Shown here: one piece after another, positions 1 to 5,598 of the stretch
How positions within the stretch are numbered: the first letter of the stretch is position 1
Layout: the number at the start of each line of letters is the position of its first letter
DNA from: DATKQI01 sp035532755
GTDB lineage: Bacteria > Pseudomonadota > Alphaproteobacteria > Acetobacterales > Acetobacteraceae
Assembly (NCBI GenBank): GCA_035532755.1
Contig: DATKQI010000331.1
Span: 1-7,803 of the forward strand
DNA: 7,803 bases
Direction of reading: 5' to 3'
Notes under the pieces: model-generated
Database searches by the model: none
Told to the model about the DNA's origin: nothing
The model's input: the letters and a program-made list of their open reading frames with translations, nothing else
Made by a program: the position numbers and the translations under genes

Positions 1-805
1 CACGAAGGCCGGGCTGGTGCCGCTGCATGTCTGGCTGCCCGATTCCCATGCGGAGGGGCCGACGCCGTTTTCCGCCGTGCTGGGCGCGCTGGCGCCGATC
101 GTGGCGCTGGTGGCGCTGCTGCGGTTGCGGGCGGTGCTGTCTGCCAACGTGGCGGCCGGCGGCGGGGCGATGGCGCCGGGGGGTGCGTTGATGGCGCTCG
201 GCCTGCTGTCGGTGCTGCTGGGCACGATCAGCCTGTGGCGGCGGGGCGACGTGAAGCGGTTCTTCGCCTTCTCCTCCATCGAGCAGAGCGGGGTCATCGC
301 CTTCGCCTTCGGCCTCGGCGGACGGATGGCGGTGTTCGCCGGGCTGCTGCAGCTGATCCTGCACGCGCTGGCGAAGGCGGCGGTGTTCCAGTGCGTCGGC
401 AGGGCGGCGCAGTTGAAGGGCGGCCAGCGCTTCACCGACATCGGCGGGCTGATCGCCGGCCACCCCGCGCTGGGCTGGCTGCTGGCGGGTGCGATCGCCG
501 CGGTGGCCGGGCTGCCGCCGTTCGGGCTGTTCGTGAGCGAGTTCCTGATCCTGGGCGAGGCCGTGCTGCGCGTGCCGTGGCTTGCATTGCTGCTGGGGGC
601 GGGGCTGATCCTCGGCGCTCTGGGGCTGATCCTGCGGCTGCAGAGTCTGTGTTTCGGGCCACCCACCGCGGATCGCGGTCCGGCGCCCGGCGGCCCCGCG
701 CTGGCCGCGCCGGCCGTGCATCTTGTGCTGGTGCTGCTGCTGGGCCTTGCTTTGCCCATGGCGCTCGGCGGCTGGCTGTACGGCATCGCGGGGACGTTTC
801 GATGA
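1..805 (+). CDS. hyfF: HyfF/NuoN-like antiporter-type membrane subunit of an Ehr/hydrogenase-4-like complex, 5' partial
   Basis: C-terminal 267 residues of a proton-conducting membrane subunit related to HyfF, HycC and NuoL/M/N; the 5' end lies outside the window and the frame is open from base 2, so the GTG at 17 is internal. The fragment opens with the family signature KAGLVPLHVWLPDSH, whose Lys (codon 5-7) is the conserved lysine of the broken helix TM7 in these antiporter-like proteins. Next come a KRFFAFSSIEQSG motif, a His121-Ala-Leu-Ala-Lys125 helix (second conserved lysine) and GLPPFGLFVSEF, followed by two further hydrophobic segments. About seven membrane helices are visible. In the family this subunit carries ions across the inner membrane, driven by redox chemistry in the peripheral arm. 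The stop overlaps the next start as ATGA (802-805), so translation is probably coupled. HyfF is chosen over NuoN because of the HyfG-type and HyfI-type neighbours; HyfB or HyfD is less likely. Confidence 0.87.
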   Translation, partial: TKAGLVPLHVWLPDSHAEGPTPFSAVLGALAPIVALVALLRLRAVLSANVAAGGGAMAPGGALMALGLLSVLLGTISLWRRGDVKRFFAFSSIEQSGVIAFAFGLGGRMAVFAGLLQLILHALAKAAVFQCVGRAAQLKGGQRFTDIGGLIAGHPALGWLLAGAIAAVAGLPPFGLFVSEFLILGEAVLRVPWLALLLGAGLILGALGLILRLQSLCFGPPTADRGPAPGGPALAAPAVHLVLVLLLGLALPMALGGWLYGIAGTFR

Positions 806-2313
806 GCGGGCCGGCCGGCGCGCTGATCCGCGCGGGGCAGGCGGTGCCGGCGCAGCCGTGGCCGCGGCGAGTGCTTGAACCGGCGGCGTGGCGGGACCTT
901 GCCGCCGCGCTGCCGAAGGAACCGGAATTGGCGTTGGTGGCGTTGTGGGCCGACACCGCCAACATCCACGCGCTGTTCCATGACGAAGCCGAACCGGCGA
1001 TGCTGCTGGCCTCGACCCCTGTCGAGTCCGGCGCGTATGCGGCCTTGTCGCCGGCGCGGCCGGCGGCGGCGTGGTTCGAGCGGATGATCCGTGACCTGTG
1101 GGGCCACGAGGCGGCGGGCGGGGTGGATGCGCGCCCCTGGCTCGACCACGGGCACTGGCCGGCCAGCGCGCCGCTGTCGGCGCGGCCGGGGCCGGTGGCC
1201 GGCGCGCCGCCGCAACCTGTGTTCCTGCCGGCCGAAGGCGAATCCCTGCACCAGATCCCGGTGGGGCCGGTGCATGCCGGCATCATCGAGCCGGGGCATT
1301 TCCGCCTGACCGTGCAGGGCGAGACGGTGGTGCGGCTGGAGGTGCGGCTGGGCTACACGCACAAGGGGCAGCTCGCGCTGATGCGCGGCAAATCGCCCCG
1401 CATCGCGGCGCGCTATGCGGCCCGGCTGTCGGGCGATTCCACGGTGGCGCACGCGATCGGCTTCGCCCGCGCCGCCGAGGCGGCTTCGCTGGCGGAGCCG
1501 CCGCCGCGCGCCGCCGCGCTGCGCGCGGTGATGGCCGAGATCGAGCGGATCGCCAACCATGCCGGCGATGTGGGCGCGATCTGCAACGATGCCGCCTTCG
1601 CCTTCCTGCACGCCCGCTTCGGCCTGCACAGGGAGGCGCTGCTGCGCGCCGCCGCCGCCGCCTTCGGCCATCGGCTGATGATGGATTGCGTGGTGCCCGG
1701 CGGCGTGGCGGCCGATATCGCCGAGGCGGGGGCGGGCGCGATCCTGCGCGCGCTCGATGCGCTGGAGAAGGAGCTGCCCGATCTGGCGCGGGTGTACGAG
1801 GATTATGCGAGCCTGGTCGATCGCATGCTGGGCACCGGCGTCACGCAGCCCGCGCTGGTCTTGCTGCTGGGCGCTGGCGGCGTGGTGGGCCGGGCGGCCG
1901 GCCGGGCAGGGGATGTACGCGTCTTTCCCGGCTATCCGCCGTACGACACGGTGAAGCCGGTAGTGGCGGTGCGGGATGGGGGCGATGTGGATGCGCGGGT
2001 GCGGGTCCGTCTCGCCGAGATCGCGGCGAGTGCCGCGCTGGTGCGGCAACTGCTGGGAGGCCTGCCGGACGGCGCGGTCTCGGCGCCGCTGCCGGCGGTG
2101 AGCGGGGAGGGGCTGGGCTGGGCCGAGGGGTTTCGCGGCCCGGTGTGGCACTGGCTGCGGCTGGACGGCGGGCAGATCGCAGCCGTCTTCGCCGCCGACC
2201 CGAGCTGGCTGCACTGGCCGCTGGTGGAAGCCGCCGCGCAGGGCAACATCGTGGCCGACTTCCCGCTGATCAACAAATCCATCAACGCGAGCTATTCGGG
2301 GGTCGATCTGTAA
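802..2313 (+). CDS. hyfG: HyfG-type fused NuoC/NuoD-like large subunit lacking NiFe cysteines (Ehr-type)
   Basis: 503-residue soluble large subunit. Residues 1 to about 145 resemble a degenerate NuoC (30 kDa) domain (WADTANIHALF; FERMIRDLWGHEA). From about 150 the NuoD/hydrogenase large-subunit domain begins with IPVGPVHAGIIEPGHF (His158), then RLGYTHKG. At the first nickel-ligand site, where hydrogenases have RxCGxC, this protein has R208-L-S-G-D-S213. At the second site, where they have DPCxxC, it has D466-P-S-W-L-H471. No cysteine pair remains: the only two visible cysteines lie in AICNDAAF and MMDCVVPGG. It therefore cannot bind a normal NiFe(CN)2CO centre. The C-terminal block DFPLINKSINASYSG matches what I recall of Ehr and group 4 large subunits. 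Start ATG 802 sits in an ATGA overlap with hyfF and has GGGGA 7 bases upstream; the frame is open further upstream only because of high GC. Its stop overlaps the next start as TAATG. The symbol denotes architecture, not hydrogenase activity. Confidence 0.9.
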   Translation: MSGPAGALIRAGQAVPAQPWPRRVLEPAAWRDLAAALPKEPELALVALWADTANIHALFHDEAEPAMLLASTPVESGAYAALSPARPAAAWFERMIRDLWGHEAAGGVDARPWLDHGHWPASAPLSARPGPVAGAPPQPVFLPAEGESLHQIPVGPVHAGIIEPGHFRLTVQGETVVRLEVRLGYTHKGQLALMRGKSPRIAARYAARLSGDSTVAHAIGFARAAEAASLAEPPPRAAALRAVMAEIERIANHAGDVGAICNDAAFAFLHARFGLHREALLRAAAAAFGHRLMMDCVVPGGVAADIAEAGAGAILRALDALEKELPDLARVYEDYASLVDRMLGTGVTQPALVLLLGAGGVVGRAAGRAGDVRVFPGYPPYDTVKPVVAVRDGGDVDARVRVRLAEIAASAALVRQLLGGLPDGAVSAPLPAVSGEGLGWAEGFRGPVWHWLRLDGGQIAAVFAADPSWLHWPLVEAAAQGNIVADFPLINKSINASYSGVDL

Positions 2314-2861
2314 TGGTGTGGCGCCGCTTTGCCCGCAGCCTGCGCCACGGCCCGGCCACCGAGCCGGCGCAGCCGCCCGCGCCCGAGCTGGTGGCCGCGC
2401 TGGCCGCCCGGCTGGATGCGGCGGCCCAGGCCCGCCTCGGCCGCAGCCTGTCCATCCGCCATGTGGATGGAGGAAGCTGCAACGGGTGCGAACTGGAGAT
2501 CGTCGCCACCACAAACATCGTTCACGATCTGGAGCGGTTCGGGCTGCGCTTTGTCGCCAGCCCCAGGCATGCCGATGTGCTGCTGGTCACTGGCCCTGTC
2601 AGCGCGAACATGCGCGACGCCCTGCTGCGCACATGGGAGGCGGTGCCGGATCCCAAATGGGTGGTGGCGGTGGGCGATTGCGCGGTGGACGGGGGCGTGT
2701 TCAAGGGCAGCTACGCCATCGCCGGCGGGATCGATGCGGTCCTGCCGGTCGATCTGGTGATCGCCGGGTGCCCGCCGACGCCGGGCCAGATCATCGACGG
2801 GCTGCGCGCGCTGGTTGAGGCAGGAACGCAGGCACCGCGGGCGGGTCGGCCGGCGCCGTAG
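2313..2861 (+). CDS. hyfI: HyfI/NuoB-like iron-sulfur small subunit
   Basis: 182-residue partner of the large subunit, equivalent to NuoB, HycG and HyfI. It should carry the [4Fe-4S] cluster nearest the (here modified) active or quinone site, at the junction of peripheral and membrane arms. Cluster ligands are all present: GSC56NGC59ELEI, GDC123AVDGG and AGC153PPTP. The CxxC spacing is the hydrogenase-type arrangement and differs from the adjacent CC of complex I NuoB. Other family blocks are LERFGLRFVASPRHADVLLVTGPV and PDPKWVVAVGDC. The first 45 residues are an Arg/Pro/Ala-rich extension without recognisable motif. Length is near the short end for the family. Start ATG 2313 shares its A with the preceding TAA stop, and a G-run at 2298-2302 may act as a weak ribosome site. 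It appears to be the last gene of its operon, since a 336-base gap follows. Confidence 0.92.
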   Translation: MVWRRFARSLRHGPATEPAQPPAPELVAALAARLDAAAQARLGRSLSIRHVDGGSCNGCELEIVATTNIVHDLERFGLRFVASPRHADVLLVTGPVSANMRDALLRTWEAVPDPKWVVAVGDCAVDGGVFKGSYAIAGGIDAVLPVDLVIAGCPPTPGQIIDGLRALVEAGTQAPRAGRPAP

Positions 2862-2873
2862 CGGGCGAAACAC

Positions 2874-2902
2874 TTGACAGTATTGCACGCGTGTGCATCG
2901 CT
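2874..2902 (+). promoter_or_regulatory. Candidate sigma70-type promoter downstream of hyfI
   Basis: A perfect consensus -35 hexamer TTGACA lies at 2874-2879, 12 bases after the hyfI stop. With a 17-base spacer the -10 position would be ATCGCT (2897-2902), which is a poor match, so the promoter would need an activator or be weak. It could drive the short transcript described for 2919-3032, or the whole transporter operon. A chance hexamer is possible. Confidence 0.3.
2884..2897. promoter_or_regulatory. Inverted repeat TGCAC-N4-GTGCA, candidate operator
   Basis: Perfect 5-base arms TGCAC (2884-2888) and GTGCA (2893-2897) flank GCGT. The palindrome fills the spacer between the TTGACA hexamer and its expected -10, a typical location for a repressor operator. 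No regulator gene lies in the window to match it to. The transporter class is often controlled by LacI- or DeoR-type regulators, but that link is inference. Confidence 0.28.
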
Positions 2903-2918
2903 TGGCTGAAGAACGAAA

Positions 2919-2933
2919 CCTGCCGTGCGCAGG
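2919..2933 (+). other. Small hairpin in the leader region
   Basis: CCTGC (2919-2923) and GCAGG (2929-2933) form a perfect 5-bp stem with a 5-base CGTGC loop. It is followed directly by CATAAT (2934-2939), which resembles a -10 box but has no -35 at a usual distance. It could be part of a structured 5' leader or a small RNA. No known riboswitch is recognised. Confidence 0.3.
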
Positions 2934-2953
2934 CATAATCGTGCAGATATCAT

Positions 2954-2960
2954 AGGGAGG
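2954..2960 (+). promoter_or_regulatory. Strong Shine-Dalgarno sequence AGGGAGG
   Basis: AGGGAGG is one of the two strongest ribosome binding sites in the window; an identical heptamer precedes the binding-protein gene at 4294-4300. It lies 3 bases before ATG 2964 (13-codon frame) and 7 bases before GTG 2968 (77-codon frame). The second spacing is nearer the optimum. Its presence suggests that something here is, or once was, translated. Confidence 0.5.
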
Positions 2961-2963
2961 ACG

Positions 2964-3005
2964 ATGCGTGGCCATGCTGCCCTGGCGATGGCGTCGCTGC
3001 GCTGA
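2964..3005 (+). CDS. Possible 13-residue leader peptide or remnant of a lost gene
   Basis: ATG 2964 opens MRGHAALAMASLR and stops at TGA 3003-3005, exactly where the terminator-like hairpin begins. A short peptide ending at a hairpin is the layout of attenuation leaders, but no run of a single regulatory codon is seen apart from alanine (4 of 13). The basic start followed by a small hydrophobic run also looks like the first part of a signal peptide, so it could be the stump of a deleted exported-protein gene. The ribosome site is only 3 bases away, which is close. Low confidence. Confidence 0.18.
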   Translation: MRGHAALAMASLR

Positions 3006-3201
3006 AGCGTGCCCGATGGAGCGGGCGCTTTTCGCCGCGCGTGCGCTGATCCTTGAAGCCGCAGACGGTGGCGCCGACCAGCCGGCGCCCCGCTTGGCGC
3101 GGGCGCGCGTCAGCCGCATTTTGTTAAAAATTCGAACCGATAATCGTCATTGCAATTTCATACCGGTGGTCGCGGCGATCTGGTCTATCGCGCCGTCATG
3201 A
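2968..3201 (+). CDS. Possible 77-residue small protein overlapping the ABC ATPase start
   Basis: GTG 2968 lies 7 bases after AGGGAGG, and the frame runs to a TGA at 3199-3201 that overlaps the ATPase start as ATGA, the same junction type used later in this operon. If translated, it would explain how the ATPase, which has no ribosome site of its own, is initiated. The product would be basic and Ala/Arg-rich with no recognised domain. Against it: the last third uses codons unlike the neighbours (TTA, AAA, ATT, AAT, CAT) across an AT-rich promoter-like patch; a terminator-like hairpin sits inside; and an ATGA overlap arises in any -1 frame when the codon after ATG begins with A. I consider it more likely non-coding. 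Confidence 0.17.
   Translation: MAMLPWRWRRCAEACPMERALFAARALILEAADGGADQPAPRLARARVSRILLKIRTDNRHCNFIPVVAAIWSIAPS
3005..3032 (+). terminator. Terminator-like hairpin after the hyf operon
   Basis: AAGC (3005-3008) and GCCCG (3011-3015) pair with CGGGC (3022-3026) and GCTT (3027-3030). This gives a 9-bp stem with a two-base GT bulge and a six-base loop ATGGAG. A short T-run (3029-3032) follows and then C, so the tail is weak for an intrinsic terminator. It could end the hyf transcript, whose last stop is at 2861, or a short RNA started near 2905. Read-through into the transporter operon is not excluded. Confidence 0.4.
3070..3089. repeat. Repeated GGCGCC forming a short hairpin
   Basis: GGCGCC occurs at 3070-3075 and again at 3084-3089 with GACCAGCC between, so the two copies can pair as a 6-bp stem with an 8-base loop. 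There is no T-tract. In DNA this rich in G and C such a structure is expected fairly often, and no function is claimed. Confidence 0.25.
3117..3156 (+). promoter_or_regulatory. AT-rich patch with -10-like box before the transporter operon
   Basis: This is the only clearly AT-rich stretch in the window. It contains GATAAT (3139-3144), one mismatch from the -10 consensus, inside a small inverted repeat CGAT-A-ATCG (3138-3146). An 8-base perfect palindrome ATTGCAAT follows at 3149-3156. No convincing -35 is found at 16-18 bases (GCATTT at best). If used, transcription would begin near 3151, about 47 bases before the ATPase ATG. The palindromes could bind a regulator. Confidence 0.33.
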
Positions 3202-4280
3202 CGCACGGGCCAGACCTTGTTCTCGATCATCTCTCCCGCCGCCATGGCCCGACGACCATTCTCGACGATCTTTCGCTGACCCTGCCGGGCGGCCGGTTTT
3301 CCGTCGTGCTCGGCCCCTCGGGTTGCGGCAAATCGACGACATTGCGATTGATCGCAGGGCTCGATGAACCCTCGTCCGGCCGGGTGCGGATCGGCGGCCG
3401 CGACGTGACGGATGTCGCGCCGGCGGAACGCGGGGTTGCGATGGTGTTTCAATCCTACGCGCTCTTTCCGCACCTGAGCGCAGCCGAGAACATCCTGTTC
3501 GGCCTCCGGGCGCGGCGCGTGCCGGCGGGCGAGCGGGCGCGGCGGCTCGATCATGCGGCCGAGCTGCTCGGCATCGGCCCGTTGCTGTCGCGTCGGCCCG
3601 CCCAGCTTTCCGGCGGGCAGCAGCAGCGGGTGGCGCTCGGCCGTGCGATCGTCGCGCAGGCCCCGGTGTGCCTGATGGACGAGCCGCTATCGAACCTGGA
3701 TGCGCAACTGCGCGCGGAGATGAGGCACGAGCTGGTGATGCTGCAGCGCCGACTCGGCCTCACCATGGTCTATGTGACGCACGACCAGACCGAGGCGATG
3801 GCGATGGCCGATCTCATCGTGCTGCTGCGTGGCGGCAGGCTTGAACAGGTGGCCGCGCCGGAAGACATCTATCAGCACCCAGCGACAAGCTTCGCCGCCC
3901 GCTTCATCGGCACACCGCCGATGAACCTCCTGCCGCTGGACCAGCGCGGCGGCTGGGCCGGCATTTCCGGATCGGCGATACCGACCCCCGGCATGCGGCA
4001 TGGCGCGCTGCATGTCGGGCTGCGGCCGGAAGCGCTGGTCTGGGGCGATGCGCTTCCCTGCCGCCTCACGCTGCGCGTTCTGCATCGCGAATACCTTGGT
4101 GCGGACACGGTATTGTCGGGTGAGGTCGGCGCAGGCGCACCTCCGCTGCTCGCCCGCCTGCCCGGCCGCATCGCCGCCGCCCCGGGCGAGACGGTCGTGC
4201 TGAGCTTCGATCCGGCGGCGCTGCACTTCTTCGATGCCGTGACTGAAAACCGCATCGCGCATGAACCCGTTCCTGCGTGA
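3198..4280 (+). CDS. ugpC: ABC importer ATPase, UgpC/MalK (CUT1) family
   Basis: 360-residue nucleotide-binding subunit that powers import through the two permeases encoded downstream, acting on the cytoplasmic face. All ATPase motifs are intact: Walker A GPSGCGKST (39-47, Lys45), Q-loop Gln85 in VFQSYALFPH, signature LSGGQ (137-141), Walker B VCLMDE (157-162, catalytic Glu162), D-loop around SNLD (165-168) and H-loop His195 in VYVTHDQTEAM. After about residue 235 comes the regulatory C-terminal TOBE-type region seen in MalK/UgpC, which includes GLRPE. Length is normal. ATG 3198 is chosen because homologues begin near this point. No Shine-Dalgarno precedes it, and an in-frame TTG at 3150 would add 16 unlike residues. 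First gene of a four-gene operon. The symbol reflects family and gene neighbours, not proven glycerol-3-phosphate transport. Confidence 0.95.
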   Translation: MTHGPDLVLDHLSRRHGPTTILDDLSLTLPGGRFSVVLGPSGCGKSTTLRLIAGLDEPSSGRVRIGGRDVTDVAPAERGVAMVFQSYALFPHLSAAENILFGLRARRVPAGERARRLDHAAELLGIGPLLSRRPAQLSGGQQQRVALGRAIVAQAPVCLMDEPLSNLDAQLRAEMRHELVMLQRRLGLTMVYVTHDQTEAMAMADLIVLLRGGRLEQVAAPEDIYQHPATSFAARFIGTPPMNLLPLDQRGGWAGISGSAIPTPGMRHGALHVGLRPEALVWGDALPCRLTLRVLHREYLGADTVLSGEVGAGAPPLLARLPGRIAAAPGETVVLSFDPAALHFFDAVTENRIAHEPVPA

Positions 4281-4293
4281 TCTGCATATCTAC

Positions 4294-4300
4294 AGGGAGG
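4294..4300 (+). promoter_or_regulatory. Ribosome binding site deciding the binding-protein start
   Basis: AGGGAGG ends 5 bases before ATG 4306 and directly abuts ATG 4301, which is in another frame. The in-frame ATG at 4261 lies inside the ATPase gene and has no such site. The strong site fits the need for binding protein in excess over membrane subunits. Confidence 0.7.
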
Positions 4301-4305
4301 ATGCC

Positions 4306-5598
4306 ATGACCTATCTCACCCGCCGCGCAACGCTTGCGGGGATCGGCTGCCTTGCAGCCCCCGCTGTCGCCAGCGCGGCGAACGCGAAGCTGACAATCCC
4401 GTTCTTCTTCCCGATCGCGGTGTCCGGCCCGGTGACACGGATCATCGACGGCTATGCGCGGGATTTCGAGAAGGCGCATCCGGACATCCGCATCAAGCCG
4501 GTCTATGCCGGCAGCTACGACGACACGATCGCCAAGGCGCTGACCGCCTTCAAGTCCGGCCACCCGCCGCCGCTTGCCATGCTGGGCGCGATCCAGGTGT
4601 TCACCCTGATCGACCAGGATGCGATCATTCCATTCGATTCCCTTGCGAACTCCACGGAGGACAAGGCATGGATGGCGGGTTTCTTCCCCGCATTCCTCGC
4701 CAACGGGAATGTCGATGGCCATACATGGAGCATTCCGTTCCAGCGCTCGACGGCGGTGCTGTACTGGAACAAGGATGCGTTCAAGCAGGCGGGCCTTGAT
4801 CCTGAAAAGCCGCCGGCGAACTGGACCGAGCAGACCGCGATGGGCAAGAAGCTCGTGGCGCGATCGGGTGGCACGGTCTCGCGCTGGGGCGTGCAGATTC
4901 CGGCCACGGGCGGAACCTACTGGCTCTACCAGGCGCTCGCGATCGAGGCGGGCCAGCAGTTGATGAATCCCGCCGGCACGGAAACGTATTTCGACCGGCC
5001 GGGCGCGGTGGCCGCGCTCGACTACTGGGTGGCGCTCGCGCGGGATGGCGTTTCGCCCAAGGGCGTGATCGACTGGGCGGCCACGCCCAACGATTTCATC
5101 GCCGGGCGGACGGCGATGATGTGGACGACGACCGGCAATCTCACCTACGTGCGGGACCGCGCGAAATTCCCCTTCGGCGTCGCCATGCTGCCGGCAGACA
5201 AGCAGCGCGGCACACCGACGGGCGGGGCCAATTTCCACATCTTCAAGACCGCTTCCAAGGCCGAGCAGCAGGCGGCGCTGCTGTTCACCCGCTGGGCGAC
5301 CGCGCCGGAGCGCTGTGCCGCCTGGAGCATCGCGACGGGCTATGTCGCGACCCGCCCGGATGCGTGGAAGACGAAGACGATGACGGATTATGCGGCGAAG
5401 TTCCCGCCGGCGGCGGTCGCGCGCGACCAGTTGAAATACGCGTTGCCGGAACTGTCCACGCATGCCAACCAGCAGGTCACGCTGCCGCTGAACTCGGCAT
5501 TGCAGGCTGCCCTGGCGGGGGCGAAATCGCCCAAGGCGGCGCTGGCGGAAGCGCAGGCCACGGCGGCGCGGGTGCTCATGCCCTATCGCAAGGCGTGA
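4306..5598 (+). CDS. ugpB: Periplasmic solute-binding protein of a Ugp-type ABC importer
   Basis: 430-residue extracellular solute-binding protein (family 1). The N-terminus has a TRR pair followed by a hydrophobic run (ATLAGIGCLAAPAVASA), a Tat-like signal with likely cleavage after ASA near residue 25. The mature part starts LTIPFFFPI, and the segment VLYWNKDAFKQAGLDPEKPP is nearly the same as in E. coli UgpB as I remember it. Further shared blocks are AKFPFGVAMLP, PTGGANF and ATGYVATRPDAW. By hand comparison some glycerol-3-phosphate contacts are kept (the Tyr in TGY, a Ser in RST), while others seem changed: Gln for the acidic residue after the first beta-alpha unit, and no obvious C-terminal Arg contact. 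The true ligand may therefore be another phosphodiester, polyol or sugar. It starts 25 bases after the ATPase stop, and its TGA overlaps the next GTG start. Start chosen from the ribosome site at 4294-4300. Confidence 0.92.
   Translation: MTYLTRRATLAGIGCLAAPAVASAANAKLTIPFFFPIAVSGPVTRIIDGYARDFEKAHPDIRIKPVYAGSYDDTIAKALTAFKSGHPPPLAMLGAIQVFTLIDQDAIIPFDSLANSTEDKAWMAGFFPAFLANGNVDGHTWSIPFQRSTAVLYWNKDAFKQAGLDPEKPPANWTEQTAMGKKLVARSGGTVSRWGVQIPATGGTYWLYQALAIEAGQQLMNPAGTETYFDRPGAVAALDYWVALARDGVSPKGVIDWAATPNDFIAGRTAMMWTTTGNLTYVRDRAKFPFGVAMLPADKQRGTPTGGANFHIFKTASKAEQQAALLFTRWATAPERCAAWSIATGYVATRPDAWKTKTMTDYAAKFPPAAVARDQLKYALPELSTHANQQVTLPLNSALQAALAGAKSPKAALAEAQATAARVLMPYRKA

Noticed and set aside
235..801. 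Upstream extension of the HyfG reading frame
   Set aside because: The open frame overlaps the hyfF coding region out of phase and translates to Arg/Ala-rich sequence with no family resemblance; it is a high-GC artefact. The real start is ATG 802.
1501..1530. GCC/CGC-rich run as a repeat element
   Set aside because: It encodes an Ala/Pro/Arg stretch in frame within hyfG and reflects codon bias, not a separate repeat.
1098..2312. Upstream extension of the HyfI frame through hyfG
   Set aside because: Low-complexity Gly/Arg/Ala translation inside a well-supported gene; homology to the small subunit begins only after 2313.
802..2313. Active NiFe hydrogenase large subunit
   Set aside because: Both CxxC pairs needed for the NiFe centre are missing (S210/S213, S468/H471), so a hydrogen-producing role is not supported despite the hydrogenase-4 naming.
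2955..2968. Resemblance of GGGAGGACGATGCG to a common synthetic aptamer-library flank
   Set aside because: A short match explained by a strong ribosome site followed by an ATG; the flanks are ordinary genomic sequence, so contamination is not supported.
2983..3030. Fluoride-type riboswitch suggested by GGCGATGG followed by hairpins
   Set aside because: The downstream conserved segments and pseudoknot partners of that class, as I know them, are absent.
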